In this document: piece after piece, positions 17,214-26,882 of the stretch | Position numbering within the stretch: position 1 is the stretch's first letter | How the letters are laid out: every line of letters starts with the position of its first letter | The notes under the pieces: model-generated | What the model saw: the letters and a program-made list of their open reading frames with translations, nothing else | The model's database searches: none | Told to the model about the DNA's origin: nothing | Translations under genes and position numbers: made by a program | From: MedAcidi-G1 sp002294285 | GTDB lineage: Bacteria; Actinomycetota; Acidimicrobiia; Acidimicrobiales; MedAcidi-G1 | DNA length: 64,000 bases | Direction: 5' to 3' | Assembly: GCA_963999645.1 (NCBI GenBank) | Contig: CAXEUY010000004.1 | Coordinates: 1-64,000 of the forward strand

Positions 17214-19622
17214 TTACTCGCAGGCCTCACAAGTTTCTGGGTTCTCTAACGAACAAGCGATTGCTTCTGCGTCTGTAAAAGTTTCTACAGTTGCTTCTGT
17301 TGAGTTGTCAGTGTTTATAGTTGTCTTATTAATCTTGGTGGCTGGTCTTGATCTTAAGTAATAGGTCGTTTTTAAACCAGATTTCCAAGCATGCATGTAC
17401 ATAGAACTCAGTTTTCCAATTGTTGGAGATTCCATGAAAAGATTAAGGGATTGACTTTGGTCAACAAAGGCGCCTCTTTCCGCTCCCATGTCAATCAATG
17501 ATCGCATTGGGATCTCCCAGGCTGTTCTATAGATTTCCTTCAGGTCATCTGGCATTCCCTCAATCTCCTGCACAGATCCTTCTGATTGCTTCAGAGCATT
17601 GCCCATACTTTCTGTCCAAAGAGATCTATTTTGCAGTTCAGAAACCAGATATCGATTGATTTGAAGAAACTCACCTGAGAGGGTTTCTCTTTTAAACAGG
17701 TTCGATACTTGTGGTTCGATGCATTCGTAGCAGCCAGCTATAGAGGCAATTGTTGCCGTTGGAGCGATAGCTATCATTAAAGAGTTACGAAGACCGTGCT
17801 TAGAAATTCTCTTTCTTAGACTTTCCCAACGTTCCGGATTGCTTGGTTCTACTCCCCAAAGGTCAAATTGAAGATCACCTGAAGCTGCCCGTGTTTGCTC
17901 AAAATTGGGATGCGGTCCAGATTGTTCTGCTAGTTCAGTTGATGCCCAAAGAGCATTGAAATATATTTCCTCTGAAATTTTCTTAGACAATTCTCGTGCT
18001 TTGGGATCATCGAAAGGCAAACCCATCTTAAAGAAAACATCTTGAAGGCCCATTAATCCAAGACCGACTGGTCTCCACGCATTGTTCGAGTTGCCCGCTT
18101 CTTGCGTCGGATAGAAGTTTATGTCTATTACACGATCCAAAAAAGGAACTGCTGTACGTATAACTTCTCCTAGGCGTTCAAAGTCGAAAGAGTCAGTAGT
18201 CGCTAAAGCTCCAAGATTGACTGACCCTAAATTGCAGACGGCTGTTTCGCTTTGGTTTGTAACTTCTAATATTTCTGTACAGAGATTCGATAGGTGCACA
18301 ACTCGATCATCTTTTCCGGTCTGGTTGCATTTCGTATTAGAAGCATCTTTAAATGTCATCCAGCCATTGCCGGTTTGAGCGAGAGTTCTCATCATTTTGC
18401 TGTAGAGCTCGCGAGCAGGTATCTGTTTGACGTAAAGACCTTCTTCTTCAGCTTTCGTATACGCTGCTGAAAACTCTGATCCGTACAAGTCTGTTAAGTG
18501 AGGGACTTCCTTAGGGTCAAAAAGAGACCATTGCCAGTCTTTTTCAACTCTTTCCATGAATAAGTCAGGCACCCAATTGGCTAAGTTCAAATGATGAGTT
18601 CGCCTTAGGTGATCTCCTGTATTGTCACGCAGTTCGAGAAATTCCTCTATATCTGCATGCCAAGTTTCCAGATAAACACATGCGGCCCCTTTTCTCCTGC
18701 CTCCCTGATTAACAGCTGAAACAGAGCTATCTAGAGTTTTGAGCCATGGAATTATCCCGTTTGAAAGACCATTTGTGCCTTTTATTAAAGATCCTTGTGA
18801 TCTGACCCTGTGCCAAGCTACACCTATGCCACCAGCGAATTTAGAAAGCTGGGCGATATCTGTGTATCTCTTGTATATGCCTTCCAGGCTGTCTTCTGGT
18901 GAGTCAAGAAGGTAGCAACTCGACATTTGAGGGTGTGTTGTACCGGAGTTGAAGAGAGTTGGACTAGATGGAAGATATTCAAGTGAAGAAATTAGTTTGT
19001 AAAAACGTATTGCCTCTTCTGGGGTATTTGATAAGCCACAGGCAACACGAAGAAAGAAATATTGCGGTGTCTCTATTACGAAACGATTGTCAGGATGTCT
19101 TAGAAGATAACGATCATAGACAGTCCTTAGGCCGAAGAACTCAAATAAATGGTCACGGTCATGCTCAATAGTGTCATCAAATTTACGAGAATTAGTAGAA
19201 ACAAATTCAGCTACAGACTCGTGGATCAAACCTAATTCGAAGCCAGTATTTATGGATTGCGAAAAAGAGTGGATTGATTGATTTCTTACTTCTTTGTCAA
19301 TAACGGTTGAAAGGAGCCTTCCAGCTAAACGTGAATAGTTGGGTTCCTCAATAATAAAACCCGCAGCAGTTCTAATTGAGAGCTCATCGAGCTCTTCAGT
19401 AGTAGCACCATCTCTCAAACCAGAGATAGTCCGTGTTGCTACTCGCATGGGGTCAACTCCGTTTAACCCAACACTGCACCTTTCCACTGCGCGAACAATT
19501 TTGTTTACATCTACCGGCTCGAAGTCGCCGTTTCTTTTTTTGACTTTCATGGCAGAACCAAATTCTGGTTCTTGCGCTTGTTCTGTTTCCTCTAGATCTA
19601 GGCGGTCCTCTGCGAGCGCCAT
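17214..19622 (-). CDS. nrdA: Ribonucleotide reductase class I large (catalytic) subunit
   Basis: An 802-residue NrdA. An N-terminal ATP-cone (about residues 25-115, starting VKKRNGDFEPVDVNKIVRAV) provides dATP control. Active-site residues are the Cys in MSSCYLLDSPEDS, the N-x-C-x-E set in LSNLCTEILEV, and the C-terminal redox pair in ETCEACE. It reduces ribonucleoside diphosphates to deoxy forms together with NrdB encoded immediately downstream. A GAAGGGA ribosome binding site precedes the ATG at 19622, and a promoter with a palindrome in its spacer lies upstream, which fits repressor control of dNTP synthesis. Confidence 0.97.
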   Translation of the reverse strand: MALAEDRLDLEETEQAQEPEFGSAMKVKKRNGDFEPVDVNKIVRAVERCSVGLNGVDPMRVATRTISGLRDGATTEELDELSIRTAAGFIIEEPNYSRLAGRLLSTVIDKEVRNQSIHSFSQSINTGFELGLIHESVAEFVSTNSRKFDDTIEHDRDHLFEFFGLRTVYDRYLLRHPDNRFVIETPQYFFLRVACGLSNTPEEAIRFYKLISSLEYLPSSPTLFNSGTTHPQMSSCYLLDSPEDSLEGIYKRYTDIAQLSKFAGGIGVAWHRVRSQGSLIKGTNGLSNGIIPWLKTLDSSVSAVNQGGRRKGAACVYLETWHADIEEFLELRDNTGDHLRRTHHLNLANWVPDLFMERVEKDWQWSLFDPKEVPHLTDLYGSEFSAAYTKAEEEGLYVKQIPARELYSKMMRTLAQTGNGWMTFKDASNTKCNQTGKDDRVVHLSNLCTEILEVTNQSETAVCNLGSVNLGALATTDSFDFERLGEVIRTAVPFLDRVIDINFYPTQEAGNSNNAWRPVGLGLMGLQDVFFKMGLPFDDPKARELSKKISEEIYFNALWASTELAEQSGPHPNFEQTRAASGDLQFDLWGVEPSNPERWESLRKRISKHGLRNSLMIAIAPTATIASIAGCYECIEPQVSNLFKRETLSGEFLQINRYLVSELQNRSLWTESMGNALKQSEGSVQEIEGMPDDLKEIYRTAWEIPMRSLIDMGAERGAFVDQSQSLNLFMESPTIGKLSSMYMHAWKSGLKTTYYLRSRPATKINKTTINTDNSTEATVETFTDAEAIACSLENPETCEACE

Positions 19623-19718
19623 ATTAATAAATCCCTTCCGTTTCCCCTCTTAGAGATTTCGTTCGCCCAACCGTGGCTCATTATGAGTGGTGGGATCCGC
19701 GATTTCGCTAAGGTTTAT

Positions 19719-19748
19719 ATTTCACACATGTAATTACACGTTTGTCAA
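19719..19748 (-). promoter_or_regulatory. nrdAB promoter with operator-like palindrome in the spacer
   Basis: On the minus strand TTGACA (19743-19748) is followed by an 18-nt spacer and TGAAAT (19719-19724). The spacer contains ACGTGTAATTACATGT (19726-19741), a 16-bp palindrome with one mismatched pair and a perfect TGTAATTACA core. A repressor bound there would block polymerase. NrdR is the obvious candidate, but the core differs from the usual ATAT-containing NrdR box, and no second box was seen. Confidence 0.5.
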
Positions 19749-19784
19749 GAGATTACGAAAATTTTTTTGAAAGAGTTTGAAGTC

Positions 19785-22700
19785 TTATCGAGCTACAAGA
19801 ATTGAAAAAGTAAGAAGATCGTTTTCAATTTCTATTTGCGTTTTTGTATTTTCAGATTCATCGGGGAGTTCATAGAAAATTTCTGTCGCCAAAATTTGAC
19901 TAGCGACATAATCCTCAAAACTTTTAACAGCGTTGAGAACTTTCTCTCCTCCTTCAAGCCAAATTTGTATGCGGTCTGTAACGACTAATCCTGCATCTCT
20001 TCGCGCTTGTTGAACTTGCCTGATCAAATCTCTTGCAATTCCCTCTTGAGCTAGATCCTCGGTTATTTCTGTATTCAGAACAATGACTGCATCTCCAGAG
20101 TTTAGAGTCGCAGCGATAATTCCTTCATGTGGTTGGAGTCCTAGGTCAAACTCTTCTTCGTTTAACAAAACACCTGCAACCGTTGCGGTTCCATCTTTGT
20201 TGAGTTCCCAATCACCGTTCTTTGCAGCTGTGAAAACGGATTGGACTTCTTTGCCTAATCTAGGTCCTAATAAAGATCCGTTCGGTTGCAAACTATATGT
20301 AGCGTAATCCTCTAACTGTTCCGTCAGCTCTATTTCTTTTACGTTCACCTCATCTTTAAGGAGCTCGAGAAAGTCATTTAGAGAGTTGCTTTCGGCTCCA
20401 GCTATAACCATCGATGAAAGAGGAAGGCGCACACGAATACCCTCATCTTCCCTAAGACGCAATGCAGTAGACGCTGCATCGCGTATACGGTCCATGTTCG
20501 CCACTAGAGCAGCATCGTCAGGAAGGTTTTCAAGTTCAGGCCAATCAGTTAGATGGACACTAGGTTCTCCAGTTAATCCAGTGTGGATCTCCTCCATGAC
20601 CATTGGCAGAAAGGGGGCGGAAACTTGAGAGAAAATTTTGAGTACCGTATAAAGCGTGTCGTAGGCGTCTTCTTTTTGTTTCAGGTTTTCTTCTGTGCTT
20701 TTTTCCCAAAACCTGTCCCTGCTGCGTCTTATGTACCAATTGTTTAATGCATCGATGAATCCTTGGATTGATTCAGTTGATCCTGGAAGATCGTATGAGT
20801 CCATTTTTTCGTCGACAGATTCGACGAGTTGTCTTGTTTTTGCCAACAGGTAGCGGTCCAATAGATGCTCAGACTCTGTTCGAAATTTTGCTTTATATCC
20901 ATCAACATTTGCATACAGAGTAAAAAAACTATAAGCATTCCATACCGGAAGCAGGACATGACGAACTACATCATCTATTCCGTTGTCACTTATACGTGAG
21001 TCTCCACCTCTTACAATATTTGCTGACATTAAGTACCAGCGAAGAGCGTCTGACCCTTGATTGACAAAAATTTCATTTGGCTCTGTATAGTTCCGTAGCT
21101 TTTTTGAGAGTTTTGCACCATCTTCTGCTGTAAGGATTCCATGGCAGATCACATTCTGAAAAGCTGGTCGGTCAAATAGAGCTGTAGCTAGAACATGGAG
21201 AGTGTAGAACCAGCCTCTGGTTTGATTTATGTATTCGACAATGAAATCGGCTGGAAAATGATTGTCAAACCATTCCTTGTTTTCAAAAGGGTAATGAACC
21301 TGGGCAAAAGGCATCGATCCTGATTCAAACCAGCAATCTAAAACTTCAGGGACACGACGCATTGTGGATTTTCCAGTTGGGTCATCAGGGTTGGGTCTTG
21401 TGAGCTCGTCAATAAAAGGTCTGTGAAGGTTTTCAGGCCTAATTCCGAAATCGTTTTCTATTTCGTCGATGCTTCCGTATACATCGATTCTCGGGTAGTC
21501 CGGATTGTCGCTCTTCCACACAGGTATTGGAGAACCCCAGAATCTGTTTCTGCTGATTGACCAGTCGCGTGCTCCTTCTAGCCACATTCCGAATCTCCCA
21601 TTTTGTACATGGCTTGGGATCCAATTGATTGCTTGATTATTAGCAAGGAGTTGGTCAGTAAGGTCAGTTACCTTTACGTACCAAGAAGAAATTGCTTTAT
21701 AAATTATTGGAGTATCAGTTCTCCAACAATGTGGATAATTGTGTTCATAGCTGTCGTGTCTGATTAGTTGTCCATTGTTTTTCAAGGTAGAAATAATTTC
21801 AGAATTGGCGTCAAAAACGTTCATTCCAAACCAGTCTTTTACTTCTTTCGTATAGCAACCTTGATCATCTACAGGAACCGCATCGCCTATAGGGATATTG
21901 TTTGATTCACACACCAGTTGATCATCTTCACCAAAACCAGGAGCCATGTGTACTATTCCGGTGCCTTCTTGATCGTCTATCCAGTCAGCTTCTAGAACAG
22001 CAAATGCATCAGTCCGATGTTCGAAAAAATCGAATAGTGGTTTGTATTTTTTACCAACCAGTTCAGAACCTTTAATGATTCCAATTTCTTCAGTTCCTGA
22101 GAGCTGTTCTTCATAACGATTTAGAGCGTTGCTGGCAAGAATCCAGATAGTTCCATCTGAGTCTTTTAGCTTTGAGTACTCAATTTCGGGCCCTACTGCT
22201 AGGGCAAGATTGGACGGCAAGGTCCAAGGGGTTGTAGTCCAAGCAAGTAAACGAACTGTGTCAGATTTATTTTCATCTGATTCTAAATCGAAAGCCACGG
22301 TTACAGCAGGGTCTTGTCTTGATCGTGTGGCGTCGTCGAGTCTTATTTCAAAATTCGAAAGTGGAGTTTCGGCACCCCACGAATATGGCATTACTCTGAA
22401 AGCTTCATAAATTAGGTCTTTTTCCCATAACTGTTTGAAGGCCCACATGACTGATTCCATGTAGGAAGGGTCCATAGTTTTGTAATCATTTTCAAAATCG
22501 ACCCACCTTGCTTGTCGCACCACAGTTTTTTCCCACTCTTCTGTAAAACGAAGAACCGATTCTTCGCAACGGGCGTTGAATTTTTCTATGCCGTATTCGG
22601 TGATTTCATTTCGCCCGGAAACTTTTAGTTCCTTTTCAACTTCCATTTCTGCTGGCAGACCATGACAATCCCAACCAAACCGTCTTTCGACTTTTTTACC

Positions 22701-22937
22701 CTTCATCGTTTGGTATCTAGGTACTACGTCTTTCACATAGCCGGTAAGCAGATGTCCATGATGAGGAAGACCGTTAGCGAAAGGTGGGCCATCGTAGAAT
22801 ACAAATTCTGATTTCTCAGGTTTGCTATCAACAGAAGCTTGAAACGTCTTATCTTTTTCCCATCTCTTCAAAATCTTTTCTTCAAGATTAGGAAAATTGG
22901 CTTTCCCAACGTCGGGATACGGAAGTTCTTCGGTCAT
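19785..22937 (-). CDS. ileS: Isoleucyl-tRNA synthetase
   Basis: A 1050-residue class I aminoacyl-tRNA synthetase that charges tRNA-Ile. The HIGH-type motif is HHGH (59-62) in FANGLPHHGHLLTGYVKD, the WDCHGLP segment identifies IleS, and the second signature is KLSKK in GAKLSKKLRNY in place of KMSKS. The editing (CP1) domain includes LAWTTTPWTLPSNLA. Length and sequence, with a C-terminal anticodon and DUF5915-like region, fit the long IleS2 (eukaryote-like) type typical of actinobacteria, some of which are less sensitive to mupirocin. That resistance is only an inference. The gene stands alone, between nrdA and an acyl-CoA synthetase, on the same strand. Confidence 0.96.
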   Translation of the reverse strand: MTEELPYPDVGKANFPNLEEKILKRWEKDKTFQASVDSKPEKSEFVFYDGPPFANGLPHHGHLLTGYVKDVVPRYQTMKGKKVERRFGWDCHGLPAEMEVEKELKVSGRNEITEYGIEKFNARCEESVLRFTEEWEKTVVRQARWVDFENDYKTMDPSYMESVMWAFKQLWEKDLIYEAFRVMPYSWGAETPLSNFEIRLDDATRSRQDPAVTVAFDLESDENKSDTVRLLAWTTTPWTLPSNLALAVGPEIEYSKLKDSDGTIWILASNALNRYEEQLSGTEEIGIIKGSELVGKKYKPLFDFFEHRTDAFAVLEADWIDDQEGTGIVHMAPGFGEDDQLVCESNNIPIGDAVPVDDQGCYTKEVKDWFGMNVFDANSEIISTLKNNGQLIRHDSYEHNYPHCWRTDTPIIYKAISSWYVKVTDLTDQLLANNQAINWIPSHVQNGRFGMWLEGARDWSISRNRFWGSPIPVWKSDNPDYPRIDVYGSIDEIENDFGIRPENLHRPFIDELTRPNPDDPTGKSTMRRVPEVLDCWFESGSMPFAQVHYPFENKEWFDNHFPADFIVEYINQTRGWFYTLHVLATALFDRPAFQNVICHGILTAEDGAKLSKKLRNYTEPNEIFVNQGSDALRWYLMSANIVRGGDSRISDNGIDDVVRHVLLPVWNAYSFFTLYANVDGYKAKFRTESEHLLDRYLLAKTRQLVESVDEKMDSYDLPGSTESIQGFIDALNNWYIRRSRDRFWEKSTEENLKQKEDAYDTLYTVLKIFSQVSAPFLPMVMEEIHTGLTGEPSVHLTDWPELENLPDDAALVANMDRIRDAASTALRLREDEGIRVRLPLSSMVIAGAESNSLNDFLELLKDEVNVKEIELTEQLEDYATYSLQPNGSLLGPRLGKEVQSVFTAAKNGDWELNKDGTATVAGVLLNEEEFDLGLQPHEGIIAATLNSGDAVIVLNTEITEDLAQEGIARDLIRQVQQARRDAGLVVTDRIQIWLEGGEKVLNAVKSFEDYVASQILATEIFYELPDESENTKTQIEIENDLLTFSILVAR

Positions 22938-22990
22938 AGTTTTTCTTTAAGAGAGTCTCTAAATTAAGGATAGTGGATGAGTAGGTATGT

Positions 22991-24565
22991 CTAGTCAACT
23001 TGTTTAGAGTCTTTAACCCTTTCCCTTAATTCAAATTTGAGCACTTTTCCACTTGCATTTGTAGGTAAAGATTCAACAAAAATCACTTTTCTGGGTACTT
23101 TGAAATTTGCAATTCGCTCTCTGGACCAACTGATAATTTCCTCTGATTCAGGATTTGAGTTTTTAGCTGGCACAACGAAAGCAATTGCTACTTCTCCCAT
23201 TCGTTCATCAGGGGCTCCAACTATTGCTACCTGCCCTATTTCGGGGTGACTCATTAGCGAATTTTCTACCTCTGCAGGATAAACATTGAAGCCACCTGTA
23301 ATTATCATGTCTTTTTTACGATCTGTGATATCCAGATACCCATTTGCGTCCATGACACCTATATCACCTGTACGAAGCCATCCATCTTGATCGATTGTCT
23401 CAGCTGTTTGTTCGGGATCGTCCAAATATCCTCTCATTATGTTGTAACCACGGATAATTATTTCACCTGGTTCTCCTGATTGGACTTCAGATCCTGTTTC
23501 ATCTACCACAATGACTTCGACTCCATCAATTGCTCTTCCAGAAGTTTTGGCTATTACTTCTGGATCATCATCATGTCGGCACATAGTCGCTATTCCAGAA
23601 GCTTCAGTTAGGCCATATCCGGTTACAACCGTTTCAAAACTTAGTTTTTCTCTCATGTCGTAGATCATGTCAACAGGGATAGTTGCTGCACCCGTAACAG
23701 CAAGTCGGAGACTAGACATATCAAAATTTTCTAAATCAGGGTGATTGAGAATTGTTTGATAGATGGTTGGAGCTCCAGGCAACATTGATATTTTTTCTTC
23801 AGGAATGCGTTTCATTACTGAAGGCACGTCAAAAACGGGATGGGGTATCAGAGTGGCCCCTGTCATAAGACAAGCCAAAATTCCTGCATTAAGTCCGAAA
23901 GTATGGAAAAAAGGGTTGATTACCAAGTAGCGGTCGGTTGCAGTCAGGCCAATGACGTCACACCATGTTTGGTAAGAGCGACATACAGCAGCATGTTCAA
24001 GCATTGCTCCTTTAGGTTTTCCGGTCGTGCCTGAGGTGAAGAGAATGTGGCAAAGGTCATTGTCAGCAACTTGTTTACTTCTAGCGTCTCTTTCAAGTTC
24101 ACTTATTGAGACTCCTGAATTAATGAAATCTTCCCAATTTGTACAGTTGCTAGGTGTGGAGCCTTTCAGGACAACGATTTCTTCTAGGTCTAGTTGATTA
24201 ATCGAATCTCCTAGCAAGTCCACATAGTTAGTGTCTAGAAAGTCGGTGACGGTAAAGAGAATTTTAGCTGATGTGCGGCTCAGGATATAACCTGCTTCTT
24301 CACCTTTGAACCTTGTATTTATGGGAACTAGGACAGCGCCCGCGCAGTGTGCTCCAAGTGCGGCCACTGGCCATCGAGCTGTATTTGGAGCCCAGACAGC
24401 TATCCGGTCTCCTGGTTGGATTCCTTTGCTTATGAAGGCCTTAGTAGCTCCATTTATTTGGTCAGCGTATTCTTCGAATGTCCATCGCAGATCCCCATCC
24501 ACGACAGCTTCACGATTATGAAAATTATTTACAGCATTTGCAACGAGATTAGGGATAGTAGTCAA
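22991..24565 (-). CDS. Acyl-CoA synthetase (AMP-forming)
   Basis: An ANL-superfamily ligase of about 524 residues that activates a carboxylic acid as an acyl-adenylate and passes it to CoA. Motifs are HILFTSGTTGKPKGAM (P-loop), GYGLTEASG (A5), LRTGDIG and DRKKDMIITGGFNVYPAEVE (hinge and A8), and the catalytic Lys in LPTNASGKVLKFELRE. The frame stays open upstream through a 12-bp repeat to an ATG at 24760, but that would add an artificial-looking RRNT repeat; the TTG at 24565, giving MTTIPNLVANAV, matches the family start and follows the neighbouring gene by 14 nt. The substrate (fatty, branched or aromatic acid) is not decidable. Confidence 0.86.
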   Translation of the reverse strand: MTTIPNLVANAVNNFHNREAVVDGDLRWTFEEYADQINGATKAFISKGIQPGDRIAVWAPNTARWPVAALGAHCAGAVLVPINTRFKGEEAGYILSRTSAKILFTVTDFLDTNYVDLLGDSINQLDLEEIVVLKGSTPSNCTNWEDFINSGVSISELERDARSKQVADNDLCHILFTSGTTGKPKGAMLEHAAVCRSYQTWCDVIGLTATDRYLVINPFFHTFGLNAGILACLMTGATLIPHPVFDVPSVMKRIPEEKISMLPGAPTIYQTILNHPDLENFDMSSLRLAVTGAATIPVDMIYDMREKLSFETVVTGYGLTEASGIATMCRHDDDPEVIAKTSGRAIDGVEVIVVDETGSEVQSGEPGEIIIRGYNIMRGYLDDPEQTAETIDQDGWLRTGDIGVMDANGYLDITDRKKDMIITGGFNVYPAEVENSLMSHPEIGQVAIVGAPDERMGEVAIAFVVPAKNSNPESEEIISWSRERIANFKVPRKVIFVESLPTNASGKVLKFELRERVKDSKQVD

Positions 24566-24579
24566 GATTGTAGTTTTCG

Positions 24580-24954
24580 TTACTTTTGTGTTTCTTCTTG
24601 TGTTTCTTCTGGTGTTTCTTCTTGTGTTTCTTCTTGTGTTTCTTCTTGTGTTTCTTCTTGTGTTTCTTCTGGTGTTTCTTCTGGTGTTTCTTCTGGTGTT
24701 TCTTCTGGTGTTTCTTCTCCATCGCGCAGTTTTTGCCAAGTATCTAAAGCATTTCTCCATAAAGCTTCAGCTTCAGCTACTACTTCTGGTTCTGCTCCAC
24801 TATCTTTAGCTTTTTGAAGTGCTATGACAGCTTCGTCCTTAGCTTTTTCGGCTCTTTTTATTTTTGCAGAGGCCTCTAGTTCTTTCTCAGCTGCTTCCGC
24901 TCTTCTGTTAAAAAGTAATAGAGCCTGTTGGGTTTTTTCGTCGATTTCTTTCAT
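24580..24954 (-). CDS. Small coiled-coil protein with EETP/EETQ repeat tail
   Basis: A 124-residue, highly charged protein I do not recognise. Residues 1-78 are rich in Ala, Glu, Lys and are predicted helical (for example RRAEAAEKELEASAKIKRAEKAK), while the rest is eleven consecutive EETP or EETQ units. No signal peptide or membrane segment. It lies just upstream of an acyl-CoA synthetase on the same strand with a 14-nt gap. The composition of the first part is native-looking and has an ATG with a TAGGTC element 6 nt upstream, so it is probably a real gene. Confidence 0.65.
   Translation of the reverse strand: MKEIDEKTQQALLLFNRRAEAAEKELEASAKIKRAEKAKDEAVIALQKAKDSGAEPEVVAEAEALWRNALDTWQKLRDGEETPEETPEETPEETPEETQEETQEETQEETQEETPEETQEETQK
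24586..24717 (-). repeat. 12-bp tandem repeat (11 units)
   Basis: Eleven units of GAAGAAACACCA or GAAGAAACACAA read on the minus strand, coding EETP or EETQ. In another frame the same DNA reads RRNT and is open into the downstream acyl-CoA synthetase frame. It is a simple coding minisatellite, not a CRISPR array. Confidence 0.95.
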
Positions 24955-24991
24955 TTAGTAGACCTAGTCTCTCTCATATTACAACTCGACT

Positions 24992-25936
24992 CTAAAGCAA
25001 AGGTTTTACTTCTTCACCGAAAATACTCAACTGTTCAATATATTCATTAAGAGTACGACTGCGGAATTTTAGATGAAAAACATTTGCTCCAGCGTCGCGA
25101 TCAGCTCTTAGGTGTTCAGCAATTTTTTCAGGAGAACCTGTTAAACCTGCTGGCGGTAGATCCTCAGGAACTTCGCCTATATATGACCATGGTGGCATTA
25201 TGCCTATATCAAAGCTTGCGTTTTGCCTTCCTGAGTCAGCAGCTGTTTGTTGAATAGTTTCAATTATTTCCTTGTATTGCTCTCTCGGATTACCCATCGG
25301 GATGTAACCGTCGCCTCGTTTTCCAACACGGCGCCATGCTGCTGGACCAGCACCTCCAATCCAAATAGGCATGTCATTTCCCGGCGGTTGTGGACCTACA
25401 CCAACAGATTGGAACTGAAAATGCTTCCCATTATGTGTTGAATATTCGTCAGTAAACGCGTTTCTTATAACGTCAATACTTTCATCCAAGATCGATCCCC
25501 GTTTAGAGAAATCCACATTTAATGCTTTGAATTCTCCTTCCACATGTCCAGCCCCTAGTCCTAAAATGACACGACCGCTTGAAAGGTGAGACAAGGTTCC
25601 AAATGAACTAGCTGAAATCAGTGGATGGCGATAAGCGGCAATCCACACGACTGAGAGAAGGTGAATTCTTTCTGTGTTGGCTCCTATCCATGAAAGTGTT
25701 GCCACAGGGTCATACCAAGTCGTGGTCATATGAGCGGAGTATTTATCATCGGGAATTGCAACATGATCACACACACCCACAAAGTCAAGACCAGCTGATT
25801 CAGCCGCTTTAGCAACTGAAATAAGTTCATTAGGTCCAGCTTCTTTTTCCCAAGGATCCGCCAAAGTTTGTGTAAGAGTTTGAATTGGTAATTGAATCCC
25901 GTAGAAAGCCTCACCTTCGGGAACTAAGTTTGACAT
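24992..25936 (-). CDS. LLM-class F420-dependent oxidoreductase
   Basis: A 314-residue luciferase-like TIM-barrel oxidoreductase. Family segments include LDFVGVCDHVAIP, HLLSVVWIAAYRHPLISASSFGTLS, GRVILGLGAGHVEGEFKAL, MPIWIGGAGPAAWRRVGKRGDGY and the C-terminal DAGANVFHLKF. F420 use is inferred from the actinobacterial setting. AAGGAAG lies 5 nt before the ATG. The next gene on the same strand (CitE-like lyase) is upstream by 10 nt, so the two are likely co-transcribed. It is a distant paralogue of the protein encoded at 7154-8191. Confidence 0.87.
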   Translation of the reverse strand: MSNLVPEGEAFYGIQLPIQTLTQTLADPWEKEAGPNELISVAKAAESAGLDFVGVCDHVAIPDDKYSAHMTTTWYDPVATLSWIGANTERIHLLSVVWIAAYRHPLISASSFGTLSHLSSGRVILGLGAGHVEGEFKALNVDFSKRGSILDESIDVIRNAFTDEYSTHNGKHFQFQSVGVGPQPPGNDMPIWIGGAGPAAWRRVGKRGDGYIPMGNPREQYKEIIETIQQTAADSGRQNASFDIGIMPPWSYIGEVPEDLPPAGLTGSPEKIAEHLRADRDAGANVFHLKFRSRTLNEYIEQLSIFGEEVKPLL

Positions 25937-25946
25937 GTTGCTTCCT

Positions 25947-26786
25947 TTATTCCTGCATCATTTTGATTGTCGTTAGAGCTCTCTTATATATTGGCTCGTC
26001 TATCATTTCGCTACCGACTGCTATTGAAGCCTCACCTCTTTCAAGGGCATCTTCGAAAGCTTCTACTATCTCCAAAGCCCATTTAAATTCTTCTTCAGTA
26101 GGTTTGAAAGCTTTATTAGCCAGACTTACCTGATCCGGATGTATGCACAATTTTCCTGTAAAGCCCAGTGACCTAGCTTCAGCGGCCTCTTCTAAGAACC
26201 TTTTCTCATCTTTGAAATCTGAAACAACCATATCGATCGCATAAATTTCCCCCAGTCTTGCCGCTTGAGAAATCTGTGAGCGAGCGAAAAGCACTTCACG
26301 GTTATCTGGCCTTCTTACTCCACCTAGGTCAGCTACATAATCCTCAGCTCCGAAATAGCACCAACTAACTTTAGGATGTGTAGATATTTCATGAGCGTTA
26401 AATAAACCTGAAACAGTTTCCAAACCAGCCATGATCGGAAGACTCCCGAAGCCTAGATCAGAAAGTGCAGCAGAGATTTGATCAACTTCATCTCGTGAAG
26501 AAATTTTTGGTACGACAACTCCGGTCAAAACGTCTGAAACTGCATTTGAAATGTCTTCATGAAAATGTTCTGTTCCAAAAGCATTTATTCTTACGTAAAG
26601 AGCCATTTCCGATGCTTTTTCATTCAATTCGATTATGGCTGACCTAGTTATTTTGCGCGCATTTTCTTTCTCACCAAAAGGGACTGAATCTTCAAGGTCG
26701 ATTATTGAAGCGCCAGGTTTGCTTCTTGGCAATTTTGATAAAACTTTTTCTTTGTTTCCAGGCGCAAAAAGAAAGCTTTTAAACAT
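25947..26786 (-). CDS. CitE/HpcH-family CoA ester lyase
   Basis: A lyase of the citrate lyase beta / malyl-CoA lyase group, about 279 residues. LFAPGNKEKVL, SIIDLEDSVPFGEKENAR (metal-binding Glu/Asp), VRINAFGT, VVVPKISSRDEV, GLETVSGLFNAHEI, WCYFGAEDYVADLG and GKLCIHPDQV follow the family order. It probably cleaves or forms a beta-hydroxyacyl-CoA such as malyl- or citramalyl-CoA, but the substrate is not certain. The start is uncertain: ATG 26786 gives the usual beginning, ATG 26813 adds nine residues; longer forms would overlap the divergent gene. No clear ribosome binding site was found for either. Confidence 0.8.
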   Translation of the reverse strand: MFKSFLFAPGNKEKVLSKLPRSKPGASIIDLEDSVPFGEKENARKITRSAIIELNEKASEMALYVRINAFGTEHFHEDISNAVSDVLTGVVVPKISSRDEVDQISAALSDLGFGSLPIMAGLETVSGLFNAHEISTHPKVSWCYFGAEDYVADLGGVRRPDNREVLFARSQISQAARLGEIYAIDMVVSDFKDEKRFLEEAAEARSLGFTGKLCIHPDQVSLANKAFKPTEEEFKWALEIVEAFEDALERGEASIAVGSEMIDEPIYKRALTTIKMMQE

Positions 26787-26882
26787 CAGTTCAGTAGAAG
26801 AGAAATTCCCCATAACACAGTTTGACGTCAAAAAGTCCTTCTTCCTAAGAACTTCGACTTTATTCACAAGATTATCTTCTAT

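Noticed and set aside
19623..19784. Cobalamin riboswitch upstream of nrdA, as found before some nrd genes
   Set aside because: No B12-box or multi-stem layout was seen in this 162-nt gap; only a promoter and palindrome.
24586..24717. Possible CRISPR-like array
   Set aside because: Units are 12 bp with no spacers and lie in a coding frame.
22991..24760. Acyl-CoA synthetase starting at ATG 24760 with an RRNT-repeat N-terminus
   Set aside because: The repeat codes EETP/EETQ in the neighbouring gene's frame, and the synthetase family starts near TTG 24565. I treat the RRNT reading as a shadow, but list it as a possible fusion in the findings.
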